DNA from: Turritopsis dohrnii
Taxonomy: Eukaryota; Cnidaria; Hydrozoa; Anthoathecata; Oceaniidae
Direction: 5' to 3'
Length of the DNA: 64,000 bases
Assembly: GCA_027922465.2 (NCBI GenBank)
Contig: BQMF02000006.1
Coordinates: 248,001 to 312,000, forward strand
The notes under the pieces were generated by a model. It searched no databases and had not been told where the DNA came from. It saw only the letters and a list, made by a program, of their open reading frames with translations. Below, in pieces: positions 46,100-57,981 of the stretch. Positions within the stretch are counted from its first letter, which is position 1, and the number at the start of each line of letters is the position of its first letter. Made by a program: the position numbers and the translations under genes.

Positions 46100-48217
46100 C
46101 TAGTCAACGTAATTTTGAGTTGAACTTCTCATTCTCTTCTTCGAAATGGTATATGCTCGGGCACGGTTTCCTTGAACAGACAAAGAGTTCACTTGCCCAA
46201 AACAATTGAATGATGGCACCCAGCAGCTATCTCCTCTCCTTGGCCAGGAAAAGCATTTTCCACTTCTTTTCATGAACTTAACACATATTTCATTATATTC
46301 TGTTGATATCTCAATGATATTACCAATGAACCAGTCATGATCATATCGACATGTCACATACATTCCTGGGTTGTAGTGGCTTAGATCTGGTGGGGACAGA
46401 ATCAAACGCACCGGAACACGTCATGATCATCAGCAGAAATTACTTTCATTTAGATACCGGCTGTTGTTGTAATGAAACGATGATGAGTACAGGAACCATG
46501 AAATTTGTTTGCAGATAGAAATATTATCTGAAAACCACCCATGCATCATGTCAACATCGAGGATGTGGTACTTTTGCAAACTTGCATGTGCTAAAGGACG
46601 TTTCACTGTGCCCCCTATACCATCACAATGACTGGTAGCAAAAAAATTCCACTCAGCATATAATTGGTGGTCCTCTTGGTGATGAAGGAAATTTGTCAAA
46701 TTCTTGAAATTCTTATACTGTGATGGTGCTCCATCACTAAAATAATAAATGCAAGATATTTGTGGTAACAATGTTTTCAGGTTTTCAAGCATGCAATAAA
46801 TAAATGCATGAACAGCATCAGCATCATGATTCAGATGGTTTGACAAAAAACAGTAACTCCTACCCTTCAGAACCCAATTGGGTTTGTAGTACATTGGGCT
46901 TGTGCATTAGATAAAGCCATCCAAGAACTAGAAATTGAATTATTAAAGAACGATCCATCAGGCAGTCCAATCTCTAATCTACAACTACAGTCTGCCATTC
47001 AAATTATGAACAGTCGTATCAGAAATCGAGGCTTATCTGCCAGAGAGATCCTTTTCCAGAGGGATCAAGTCACGAATGAACAGTTACAATTGAACGACGC
47101 CAAACTGTCCGCCCAACAAGACAGTATACGCGTTAAGAACCATCTTCCCAGTGCTACCTCGAAAGCTCCTAAAGGTAACACTGCCACATCTACGAACCTA
47201 ACCGTTACGTCATCATCAAAATCGAAGGTAAATACGCGACCTTACAGAATCTCACGACGAAATTCAGCTCGTGTCAGTACCAAGTTCCGTTGGTGAACCT
47301 CTATCTCGCATGCGGCCCGTCAAACAACTTCACTGACCTTCAACTTCGCGAACAAACGGACAGTTCCAACAGTGATTTCGTTGAAGAACCTGCTGACGAT
47401 GTAATAGACAGAGAGGAAATACCACAGCTTCCTCAACAAGAGAACATACACCAGCGCCCACTCCGACAACGTAATCAACCACAGTGGATGAGAAGTGGGG
47501 ATTATGAACTTGAAACAGATTGAGTTATTGTTTTATTGAGTTATTGATTTAACGCGTTATTGTTATCCCGACGAAGGGAAAATGGTTATGTTTGGTTTAC
47601 GAAACATTATTGCTGCTGGTTTTGTATATGTATTATCCTTGGGCAAAAGCTCAAGATGAAAACTGACTGCGCCATTGTGCCATTCTTACATTATATTGAC
47701 ATTTGTTTATTGTTTATATTTTTCAGAGTTGACTAACATATTTACAAGAAGAGGTTTTATTATATAGCTGCGTTCAATCAAGGACTTTGATTTGATCTCT
47801 CCGTTCATTATTTGTCGCTCAGACAAATACAACGATTGAGCCCTAGCCACGAAATGATGAAAGCGAAGTTTTCCTAATTGTGAACACAACTCATCTACAA
47901 ATTCATCCAAAGGGAGCTGTAATATAGAGAGGTTAACATATTTTTCACTTTTCACCTACTGTTTAAAAGTAATAACCTCATAATCTTCAACTTCTTCAAA
48001 TAATGATCTCAAATGCTCTTTCAAGGCAGTCTCTCCTGGGCAACTTTCACAGGAATGCAGCATGCAATCCCTACTTTCAATATCACATATACCATTCCCT
48101 TGAGCAAATCTCTGTAGTAACACTGATTCGGCAATGCACTTGACAAAAGCTTCACATTTTGATATAAAATTTCAAACGCAGACAGAGTGTGCACCATTGC
48201 CACTTCCTACTGTTATA
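46100..48217 (-). pseudogene. Transposase-like (YFSDG...ATSHCDGIGGT) gene, split by a Gypsy insertion
   Basis: Three minus-strand pieces follow one protein's order. 48217-48000: DIESRDCMLHSCESCPGETA-LKEHLRSLFEE, then a stop in VITFKQ*. 47943-47727: LDEFVDELCSQLGKLRFHHF-VARAQSLYLSERQ. 46894-46430: SCIYYFSDGAPSQYKNFKNL, AEWNFFATSHCDGIGGTVKR and LAHASLQKY. 46411-46103 encodes a further GMYVTCRYDHDWFIGNIIE segment. The YFSDG-(S/A)-QYKN-KN-N-L-HH...W-FFATSHG----DG-GGT-KR signature is widespread in animal repeat-associated proteins and is probably a DDE-type enzyme, but I do not know its superfamily. The central segment is missing and occupied by the Gypsy relic at 46905-47720. Confidence 0.6.
46905..47720 (+). 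pseudogene. Gypsy-type integrase C-terminal relic
   Basis: The + strand reads KAIQELEIELLKNDPSGSPI, SAIQIMNSRIRNRGLSAREI-LFQRDQ, NHLPSATSKAPKGN and, after one frameshift near 47290, PLRQRNQPQWMRSGDYELET then a stop at 47521. NSRIR--GLSARE---QRD is typical of the integrase C-terminus of some metazoan Gypsy-like elements. A purine tract (GACGAAGGGAAAA) at 47569-47582 could be the polypurine tract, with LTR-like sequence after it. Confidence 0.7.
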
Positions 48218-49357
48218 TAGTGGACTCTCAAAAAAAGTTTTGTTGTGCGCCAAAATTAATACATGTGGAAATTTCTGCCAATAAGGTAAGTGTTGCTATG
48301 ATAACATGCTATTGATACAAAATCAAAAACTATTTTGTGATTCCAACAAACTTTGTATTTGATAAAGTAACAAAAACATTAGGTTTTTTGCTAATCTACT
48401 GTGAAATATTTAAGATAATGCATGTAAAAGAGAATGATGATGTCTTTTAATTTACACATTGAATTGAAGAATTTCAAGCTTTAATTTTTTCCCTTTTAAA
48501 ATATTAGTTTGATAAATACTGGGAATCACATATGAACAGAAAATACTTTTGACAGTACATGAGTTCCACATATAAATAGAAAATATATATACATTAAAAT
48601 ATGGTGTATATGTATACCAATGTGTTTTTTTCCAACTATATAGGCATGACAAAAATGTTAGTCCTACACAAATTTTACAACTTAAAAAAATTCTATGAGC
48701 ATATATACAGAATAAAAATGCTGAACAAAAATTTGAAAGAAAACATCTCAAGTCATATATCATATTATCAACTTTAAAGAGAGTTCTTGGGTGTTGTGTA
48801 GTGATTTCACTTTCAAAATGCCAGTCACGACATGCAATTCATCAAGAAATTTTCATTTTGAAATACAAACATGATATTTATAAGGAATATGGAAAACATT
48901 ATTCAAAAATCTTTTTTATACTCAGTGCATTATTTTACATTGTGAAAAACGAAACTTCTATTTATCTATTTTGGACACTGATGATGTACAAAACATAATT
49001 ATCCCTTATTTTGGAGGAGGCGACCACATCCTACTACATCCTGCTGGCAAAAGCCATGCTTCGAATTGTTCGATACCGTATCTTTCAAGCATGACTTTTC
49101 TTTCCCGTGGTTTTTTTCAAAGTTTTAGAAAACATATACTAACAAGCTCTTTTATTGTGGTACGTGAGTGCAGGGTACACTGTTTACTTCCCAGATCCAT
49201 CGGCATAGGAATTCAACATTCTAGTCACAACACAAAACACGCAAAGCAAGTGAGGTATACAAGTACATTATTACAACGATTCGGGTATGAAAAAATTCCA
49301 ACATCTTTTATATCTTTCTGAGCGTGGACTAAATTAAAAATAACAGATTGATTTTAA
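48218..49357. other. CCDC85 upstream region
   Basis: AT-rich. A 116-codon frame at 48971-49321 has no recognised similarity and probably lies in 5' UTR/promoter sequence of the CCDC85-like gene. No secure promoter motif. Confidence 0.35.
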
Positions 49358-52300
49358 ATGGCTAAACAAACGCCAATTGGAAGAAGCTCACCTCTATCTT
49401 CATCATCAAGCATTGTCAGTGAAAATAATTTGAGAGTTTATAGTGCTCACCATCATGATGGTCGAAGTAGGCATGATGGGAGTCTGTCTCCATCTGGTTC
49501 AATATCGAGCATACATGATGCATACTTTCTCAATGATCGCATACGAGGCTTGGAAAGTGAAAAATTGGCATTAATGATTGACCATAATAATTTGATCAGA
49601 GAATTCAACAAAAGAATGGAAGCACATCTTGATGAAATCCGAAACTTGAAAGAAGCAAACCAGAATATTGAACAAGAGTGCAATGAGTTACGGGACCTAT
49701 GTTGTTTTCTTGACGATGATCGACGCAAATGCAGAAAGTTAGCAAAGGAATGGCAAAGGTTTGGAAAGCACACTGTTGCAGTAATGAGAACAGAAGTAAT
49801 GTCATATCAAGAAAAACTAAGATCCCTTGAAACTAGACAAACAGAACTCATAAAAGAAAATAGCGAGCTCCGTGATTTATGTGTTTATTTGGATTCCCAA
49901 AGGACTGGTACTTTGAATGAGTCTTCAGCAATGATGTTAAATTATAGTATTTGTAAAAGTTGTTCAGAGTTAAAAAAAGGAAGCAGTCAGAATAGTGAAG
50001 AAAATACTTCTGGTAAGTGCTTTTACAATCGTTCCTATTCTTTTTTTATCAAAAACTAATCAATATATATGCTAAATCATACATCCTACAAGCAAGTAAG
50101 TACATAAGCTCCTTATGTAATCTCAATGAGAGTTAAGTTTATTAATACTCTTAAATATACAATACTAATTTTACAGGATTTATAACATGAAATGGATAAG
50201 GATGAGCTACTTGTTTTTTGTATGTATATATTGCCTATGTAATTAGTAACTAAATTTTTCTTAAGTTTGTTATCTTCGGTATAGGTACTCGATTTCCTCG
50301 TATTATTATAATTTCTACTGAATGTTTTTGAAATTTTTTGGGAAGAAGAAATTTTTAATTATAGTGCCTAGTGTGAAATATTTCCCAAACTCCAGAAATG
50401 TCAACTATGGTTGAGTTATAACATGATTGTGAAATGGCTTATAAGATATGAAAATTGAATTGATTTTGCTTTTAAAGATAATCAAATCTTTGATGATAAC
50501 AAAATTTGTCCAATTTGATGAAAAATTACTATATAATCTTTTCATACCACTTTTTAATATAGCCTATTTATTTATCAGACAAAAACAGTTATTTCTTTTA
50601 TGTTCTTTTTAAAATTTTAAATGGGCATTTAATTATACTTGATGGGAAAATATGACAGTTTTTTATTCCATGTACTTACTGCTGAGGCTCTTTACAAAAA
50701 CACTAGAATGGTTTTTTTCTTTATGTGCGTCACTTAAAATGATTTATCATTGAATTGCATTGCTTGTTCCTGCATTTCAATTTGTTTTTGTTTGTGTTGT
50801 TCTTGTTGCTGATCCTAGTGATAGTTGTCATTAGATTGATTTATTTACGAAACAAAATGTTTTATGATTGACAGTAATTTTTATTGTTATTTGTTGAATT
50901 TTCAAAATCCCACGTTTTAGTCTAAATATTTTTGAAATGAATAGACTACTATATTGGTGAAATAGAAATCTCTCATTCATAATAATATATTATAGAATTG
51001 TAAGGCTTTTTTCAATGCATTTTATTGATCACTATTTTGAATACCAAAAGCAGTTTAATGATTATAGACAGGTTTAACAGCTCATTGATTTAAGGATTCG
51101 AATTTCGATCAAATGTAATTTGACAATTTAAATCCAGCTAATTAGATACCCTAATATAGAAATTCAAGGAAAACATAATTATTTAGGTGTCATACAATAC
51201 ATGAAAACTTTAATTAATCAGTTGTTATCTTGTTTTGATTCAATCCCCATAGATGAACGTACAGAACATCTCCAGAATCAAGTGATTCAATTGGAACGAG
51301 AAAAAGAAAGCCTACATAAAATTTTGGTAAGGAACCGTAACAATCAGCTGTGTTGTTGAAATATATACTTTATAAATTCTAAAGTGGCTTATTGAAATTG
51401 AACATCTCCAATTGAGTAGGCATAAAAAGAGATATAGAAACTGTTACTGGTGTGTTTCTTTATAAAAGTCTGAACTTTTAAATAACCTTTCCTTATGTGT
51501 GTGGTCAATAGCAAAAAATAGCAAAATAGAAGGACAATCATTTTTTTATTTCAGATGTATGGTGGACGGAGTCGGCATGACAAAAAGAGAGTATCATTTT
51601 CTATGCCGACAGATGATGAATATGATTCATCTTCAGTAAGTGAAACGTGCATTGTACCTTTAATGGATATCACTGTTTGTTTTTTAGGAAAAAACATCAA
51701 ACATAGTGATGAATTTCTGCATGTTATAAAAAGATAGAAAATTACTTTTTAGACAACATCTGAAGTTGACCGATTGGATTTTCCACCGAACTTTGGAAGC
51801 ACAGAAAGTTTTTCCAGAATATGTAAGATGAAGATTGACTTTTCATTTTTAAATTTCGACATTATTAGAGAAAGATTTTGATAAATCAGATTTTCTAATC
51901 GTCACATATTTTCCAGCTGTTTTTCACAACACGGTACAGGTTTTCGAACAACCTTTAGTTGCTATCATGAGACAAAACAAGAAACCTTTTTATCAGATTT
52001 GAAATGATCGATTCTCTCCATATAGTGAAATTAACTGGCAGTTGAAATGTTTTTCTTGTTTGCTCATAAATCCAAAAATGGACAATACAATTTCCTGTCG
52101 TTTTTTGCAGACGACAACTCCAATATACTGAGGAACGGTCTGCTTCCTAATCCACTTGGAATACCTAGAACTCGGGTAAGTTCTTAAATTGAAAACAAAA
52201 AACAACTGATTGCAGATGAATCATATTTAAAACATAAACACATTTGTTGTCAACACATTTGTTGTTCGTCTCTAGGCGGCTTCGTTTAACGACATCTCGC

Positions 52301-52978
52301 CGCGTAACAGCGACATCAGTCGCATTAAAGGAGATGCTACAACTGAAGATGAAATAAACGACATCAAAGAAAAACTGGTGAAGCGTAGAACGGGTGACGG
52401 TGACGCAAATCTGTCTGAACACGAGATTTCCCTTTTAAAAGACATTTGCAATGTGAGTATTTCACATCTTCCACGTCTCTATATTTAGTGCGAATGCAAT
52501 TTCGTACTACAACGCGTTAGAAAAACCGATCTTTTAAATGAAATAGCAGAGAAATTTAAACAGGAATGAATCTATTCAGGTTGTGACTCCGAAGAAACGT
52601 TCTGGTAGCAAAGAATCCTTGTCAAGTTTAAACAACTCTTTTGACTTGGCGTCCCCATTATCTCCGCCGCCAAACATTGGTTTGCCGCTTTATAACACCC
52701 GTCGGCGTGGTAGTTCTGACCTGCTTCTAGACCAAAAGGAATCCGAATTATCAAGCATAGCAGAACGGAGGGAAGATCTGCCGGATGATTCGGCGACGAC
52801 TGGCAAACACGACGTGTCGGAAGACGTAACCGTGATTGAAACAAAAGAAGATTCGGCGTTAGATGATGCAGCACATGCTGACGACCTGAATGACATTGAT
52901 GAAATCGTCGAACGTATTAACAGCTCTCTTGCTGGTTCCATCCACGAGCTAAGTGAACAGGCCGTAGAAAGTTGCTGA
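49358..52978 (+). CDS. CCDC85 family coiled-coil protein
   Basis: Seven exons: 49358-50012, 51253-51326, 51555-51635, 51753-51822, 52111-52175, 52276-52452 and 52580-52978 (TGA). One frame, 506 residues. Residues ~60-190 form a coiled coil holding the CCDC85 signature: NELRDLCCFLDDDRRKCRKL-AKEWQRFGKH, then TELIKENSELRDLCVYLD. Exon 2 adds a second short coil (EHLQNQVIQLEREKESLHKI). The rest is Ser-rich and likely disordered, with GLLPNPLGIPRTR and an acidic tail. Vertebrate CCDC85 proteins act at adherens junctions with catenins and in transcription (CCDC85B); role here is by family. Exon 1 ATG (AAATGG context) precedes a Ser-rich leader. A candidate poly(A) signal AATAAA is at about 53120. 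Which vertebrate paralogue (A, B or C) it matches cannot be told. Confidence 0.9.
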
Positions 52979-54437
52979 AACTGTCTTGGCGACAACACGT
53001 GGATGCACAAAACAGCAGGAGCAGCAGCACATGACACAGTACAACTTACTAGCTGAGCACGCAACCTTACGTTTCGAATTCTTCACTATTTTGAGCTATC
53101 TTTTGAATCCACAGCAAAGAATAAATTATATGAAAATTTATAACGATCTGCAGTAGTTGTTGTTTTTAAAATAATTTATGCAGTTCTTTTCTATTTAATC
53201 ATTTGTAATGTTTGTAATTTCTTTCATGTATATTTATACTTATTTAAAAGAACATACATCGTCCACACTGTGTCCGAACTTTTCTTCTGCTTTCATAAGA
53301 AGGTTAAAGTGTAAAGACCATCGATGCTAACATCGTATTTTACATATTCCTTTGGTATTACAAAATCTGGTGTGGAAGATGACTCTTAGCAAATCATTGG
53401 TGCTGGTCACAAACATTTTTATTAGGAAGCCGAACAAATCGCGCCATGACAACGAGGACAAAAAGATAGTGTACCACTTCTAATACTATGGTTTGAATCA
53501 GTGCTGAGTAAGAAAGTTCTTACTCAGGCTAAACTACCTGATGAGAGTCGCACATTGACACTGCAAAAGGTACAAATGAATTAAAAGTGGAGTACCATGA
53601 GGGCAGAGGGTAGAACACAAGAAAAAAACAGGTTCATAAGTCTACAGAAACACAGTGGGAAGAATGTGTATTAAAACTCACTCATCGCTCAATAAAAACA
53701 TAAAGCACTTTCAAAATTTATTCAAGATAGAGATTTTGTAATAAAAGCTGATTCTGAGGAAGAGTTTGTTAAATTCCAGTAAGAACTTTCCATTTGTTTA
53801 TTTTATTTTGATTTGCCAGTCGTAACCAGTTTATCAATAAAATAATTTTTGTGAAGCTCTGTAGTCTCTCTACATCAACCTCTTGCCTATGCCCTTTTCT
53901 TATTTTGATAAAGAGAGATGCATTTAACTTTTTATCAATGGTAAAATAAAATAAATTGTTAAAAGCTGAGTTGAGTAAAAGAAATCTGTGTTTCTGCTGT
54001 TTCTTACTTGTGTCAGCTTGCAGTGGAGCCATAAACATAATTTTTGTATTGGGAAAAATAATTTCTAAAATTTAATTTCTAACAAATGTTTATGTTTTCT
54101 AAATATGTAACGAAACAACGAAACAAATGCAATATATGAAACGAAACAACGAAACAAATGCATATATACATAAGTCATATTTCCTGTATTCAAGTAAAAT
54201 GTTTTGATATGCTAGATAACTTACAGAAATCTGGCATAATTGCCCCCGCAGCGAGCGTAAGCGAGCGAGGAGGCATAGTAGTTTCACGAGATAGGCGAAT
54301 GTCAGTTTCCGATTTTGTTCATCATCATCATCATCATCATCATCCTCCAACTTTCGTGTTGACGTTACACGGTGGAATACAATTATTAGCTGACTTTGCT
54401 TTTTTTCCGTTTCAAAGCATGGTACTTTAAGTGGGAG
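52979..54437. other. CCDC85 3' UTR and flank of the transposon
   Basis: 54240-54290 has GCCCCCGCAGCGAGCGTAAG-CGAGCGAGG, a GC-rich repeat-like patch unlike its surroundings; 54320-54344 is an (ATC)8 microsatellite. No gene. Confidence 0.4.
54432..54437. other. Target-site duplication, left copy (TGGGAG)
   Basis: TGGGAG immediately precedes the transposon and is repeated exactly at 59385-59390. Confidence 0.85.
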
Positions 54438-54548
54438 TACGGTGGCACATTAGTGCCATCAAGTAACAAATTCATCTATTGAAACAAACTCGTTTCACAG
54501 GACGTCCTACGAAATCACAGGACGTCCTATGAATTCACAGGACGTCCT
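54438..54548 (+). repeat. Left 111-bp terminal inverted repeat
   Basis: Outer 57 bp are unique; the inner part is a 20-bp-period array of CACAGGACGTCCT. Three units are inside the TIR and a fourth follows at 54558-54570 on the left only. Each unit contains the 10-bp palindrome AGGACGTCCT, a likely transposase-binding site. Confidence 0.9.
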
Positions 54549-54623
54549 GCGTACTCACAGGACGTCCTAAGACGTGCTCCAGGAGATACCGTGACCATCT
54601 CCACATTAACATTCCTAATCAAA

Positions 54624-57411
54624 ATGGCGTCACTGATCACGTTTCTTCGGGGACGAAATGTTCCTGAAGAAGTGTTAAAGAGACTGGAAGAAGACCATAT
54701 TGATCTGAATGCTGCAAAAGCAGCATCCAAAGATGAACTTATACAATATGGATTAAAAGTTGGAGATTATTTTGCATTAAGGGGATTCATCGAGTCGCAA
54801 GCCGGGAGCTCGAGTATCTCATGTTTTGATGATGATTCTGTACCATCGTTTTCAGATGACAAAATAATCATGAAAGAACATTTGCTGAAACGTTTTTTAG
54901 ATCGTAAGAGGGATCTTACATCCACTCCTGTTGTTCCAAGGAGATCTTTCAAGCCTCAAGAAAGGATGAAGATATGCGAAAAGAATGTTAAAAAAGGCCA
55001 TGTTCTGAAAAAAGTGTCTTTGGGGTGGAAGCACTATGACCATCTCACTAAGAGATTTGTAACAATTCGTGAAGGAAAAAAGGGTGGTGGCACAAGAATT
55101 TGCAAATTTGATATAAATATTGATGCAAGCACTATCCTCAAAACTGCAAAAAATCTGTTTTTTCCAAACAAAAAGAGCTTTTTTGGAACATCTGAATCAA
55201 TGCTGTTTGAGTTAGGAAATTTCAAAGAAGAATTTATAAAGCAAGATAATTTCAAGTTGTCTGAATACATTGAAGAGCACAAGCTAGCTCATGTACGTTT
55301 ATACTTGATGACTAAAAGTGTGTTTGATTTGGGATATTTTGAAGATGATAGTAGTGATGATAGTGATTTTACAGCCGATATGATGGGTAAGCTATTTTAT
55401 ATATATAATGGTGTAAATAGAAATGCCTATATATTGATACAGAAAATCGAAAAATGTCTGGTCTACCCTACCTGCATCTTTTTACAAACCTTGGTTTTGT
55501 GTTTGTTCAATATATTTAAAACTTCAAATTGAATTATGAAAGCAGCTCTTATGCTAGAGTAGTGCTAACCAATGTAATGGATATAATATTATATATATGT
55601 TGTTTCTCAAAATCTTATGGATGTTGTATGTATTGCAGGAAATTTAGGTGAAGAAAAAAAACAGCCAAAAGAAGATGGAATAATACATAAAGATTCTACA
55701 GAAGAAACAAAATTTGTACAGGAAGCAAAAACTCTTAAACGTGAATCCAGGGCATTGAGAGTGGGTGCTGAACCTGGGCTTTCTGAAGATCACGTAGTAA
55801 TAAAGTTGACACATCCTATTGCAGGTGAAAAAACTCGAATATTCTCAGCAGGAGTACAAGTGAATGAAATATACGATTGGGCAGGGAGTCTGTGTGATGA
55901 GCCAGAATATTTCTGTCTCTTCAGTGAAAGAGGACCATTGGAAGGTATTCAGCAAGTACTAACCAACGCTGAAATTAGAATGGAGGAATGCACTGCAGCA
56001 GAGATGATGTCAGTTTCAAATGAAGTAAATTTTCATGGTTTTGGTGAGAAGGTTGATTATAAGATTGTAAGAAGATCTCATGTTGTACAAGATTTATTGG
56101 CTGTATTTAAAGAGAGTTATGATGTTGACCTTACAATGTTACGTTTAATGAACTATCATGGCAACTTAGAAGATGGTTGTGGATTTGGGTTAATTCGAGA
56201 GTGTTTTTCCATGTTTTGGAAAACCTTTAGTGAAAACCATTTGGATGGATTCTTAGAAATGGTTCCCCTTACTACTACTGGCCTTTCTAAAGATGATTGG
56301 GTTTCTGTTGGACATATGATAATCTATGGTATAAAAGAAATTGGCTATTTCCCGCTAAACATTTGCAGATATCTTTTGCTACAATGGTTCAATTGTGAGA
56401 CAAATTCAGAAGATTTGTTTGCTTCTCTAATGAATTATGTCTCGCCTGATGAAAAGCAGGTATATTTTTACTTGTTTTTAAACTTGACCTCACAAAAAGT
56501 ATATATTATAGATATTTTTACTCACAATAGTGAACATGAGATGATTTTTACAAAAAATCAATATAATACGCATGTATTTGTTTATTATTTTTTATTATTC
56601 TTGTTATTCTTGTTATTATGTATTGAGATGATTTTTATTTATACCAAGTTTCATGTTTTTCATTATTCCACATTTCAACAGCCATTAAAAGAAAATATTA
56701 GCCTGATATTATATCTAATTACAATGCATATTCATTTCACAACCAATTTTTTAGATTTTTACTTTCCAATTTTTAGGTTGCCTCCGTTATACTTTATTGT
56801 ATTACACTTGATTGACTCTTTAATTTCAGGCATTGGAAACATACATTCAGAATGAAATGAAAGACGATATGGTCGATGAGGAAGTACTGCTAGAAATAAT
56901 TGATGGTCTTGGGGGGAGATTTGCTCTTTCTTCGTCTACATTTAAGGTAGAGCTGTTAAAATTAGCTGAAGCTAAATTTGTACAAGGCCCTGCTTTTATA
57001 ACAAACATCATGAAAACACTGATTACTAAAAGTGGAATTGACATGAATTCAGAAAGACTTAAAGAGAAATTCAATGAATTACGACCATCTGTTGCATCAA
57101 TGTTAAAGTTACTTGCGTTTCAAGAGATAAAATCAAAAGAGGAACACAATGCTGCAGAGTATTTGAAAAGATTTATTAGAAGCTTGTCAACAGAGAATCT
57201 TGCTAAGTTCCTGCAACTTCTCACTGGTGCAGATATCATAGTGGTGGATCAGATATCAGTTAATTTCATTGATGTAACTGGATTTCGGAAGCCTATGTTT
57301 CGTACTTGCGCACCTATAATAGACTTACCTATAAATTACAGAGACTATACTGATTTCAAACATGAATTCCTTTCCATTTTGTCGGCAGGTAACGATTTTG
57401 GCATGCCGTAA
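54624..57411 (+). CDS. Transposon-encoded SAM/UBX-like/HECT-like protein, 721 aa
   Basis: Three exons: 54624-55386, 55639-56459 and 56830-57411 (TAA), one frame. I start at ATG 54624 (AAAATGG); the longer frame upstream only begins with GTG. Residues 1-57 look like a SAM domain (ITFLRGRNVPEEVLKRLEED...GLKVGDYFALRGFI). About 305-347 resembles a UBX/ubiquitin-like fold (IAGEKTRIFSAGVQVNEIYD). Residues ~395-721 follow HECT ligase order: NYHGNLEDGCGFGLIRECFS is like the HECT N-lobe GxDxGGLxREFF motif, WVSVGHMIIYGIKEIGYFPL comes next, and the C-terminus MFRTCAPIIDLPINYRDYTD then FKHEFLSIL fits the catalytic tail, with Cys688, 33 residues from the end, as candidate catalytic Cys. It would ligate ubiquitin; the role in transposition is unknown. 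Similar HECT proteins are often annotated 'G2/M phase-specific E3 ligase-like' in invertebrates and fish. Confidence 0.78.
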
Positions 57412-57513
57412 TGATAAGCATTAACTACTGAGTTTCATATTTTATTTTGTTCAGCTGAATGAAAACTTGATTTTTTGTTTTATGAATGTTACCTGTTGCA
57501 TGTTTTGTTGCTA

Positions 57514-57641
57514 ACCAAACCCAGGTTTTATTTTGTTACTTACCAAACCCAGGTTTTATTTTGTTACTTACCAAACCCAGGTTTTATTTTGTTACTTACC
57601 AAACCCAGGTTTTATTTTGTTACTTACCAAACGTGGTTTTG
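57514..57641. repeat. 28-bp tandem repeat between the two transposon genes
   Basis: Unit ACCAAACCCAGGTTTTATTT-TGTTACTT, four full copies and a fifth partial, in the gap between the convergent 3' ends. Possibly neutral expansion; the related ACCGAACCTAGTTTTTA and GACGGAACCCAAATCTTG nearby are diverged units. Confidence 0.9.
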
Positions 57642-57981
57642 TTTGATATTTAAATCACAATCCACTTTTGTTTTATAACTGACGGAACCCAAATCTTGAT
57701 TTGTTAGTGTTGAAGTCTACTCTTGTTTTGTTTACGATCATGTCCGATTTTGCGCCAAAATTGACCGAACCTAGTTTTTACATTTTTGTTGTTATGCAAA
57801 TTATTTTATTGCTTTAACTACATTGAAATTATTTTGACGGAATCAAGTTTGTTTCAGTGTCATCGCAAGTTTCACATTTTGTATTTTTTCTTAATAGAGA
57901 TTACAGAAGTCGAAATTCATTCTTGTTTACAGTTTACTTTCAACAAACTTCATCAACCTCATAAAAGATTAACAATGTGAC

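Noticed and set aside
52572..53064. Minus-strand frames over the last CCDC85 exon
   Set aside because: Antisense shadows of a Ser/acid-rich coding exon.
54591..54623. GTG start giving a longer HECT-like protein
   Set aside because: Nuclear animal gene; the ATG at 54624 has a good context and is where family-like sequence starts.
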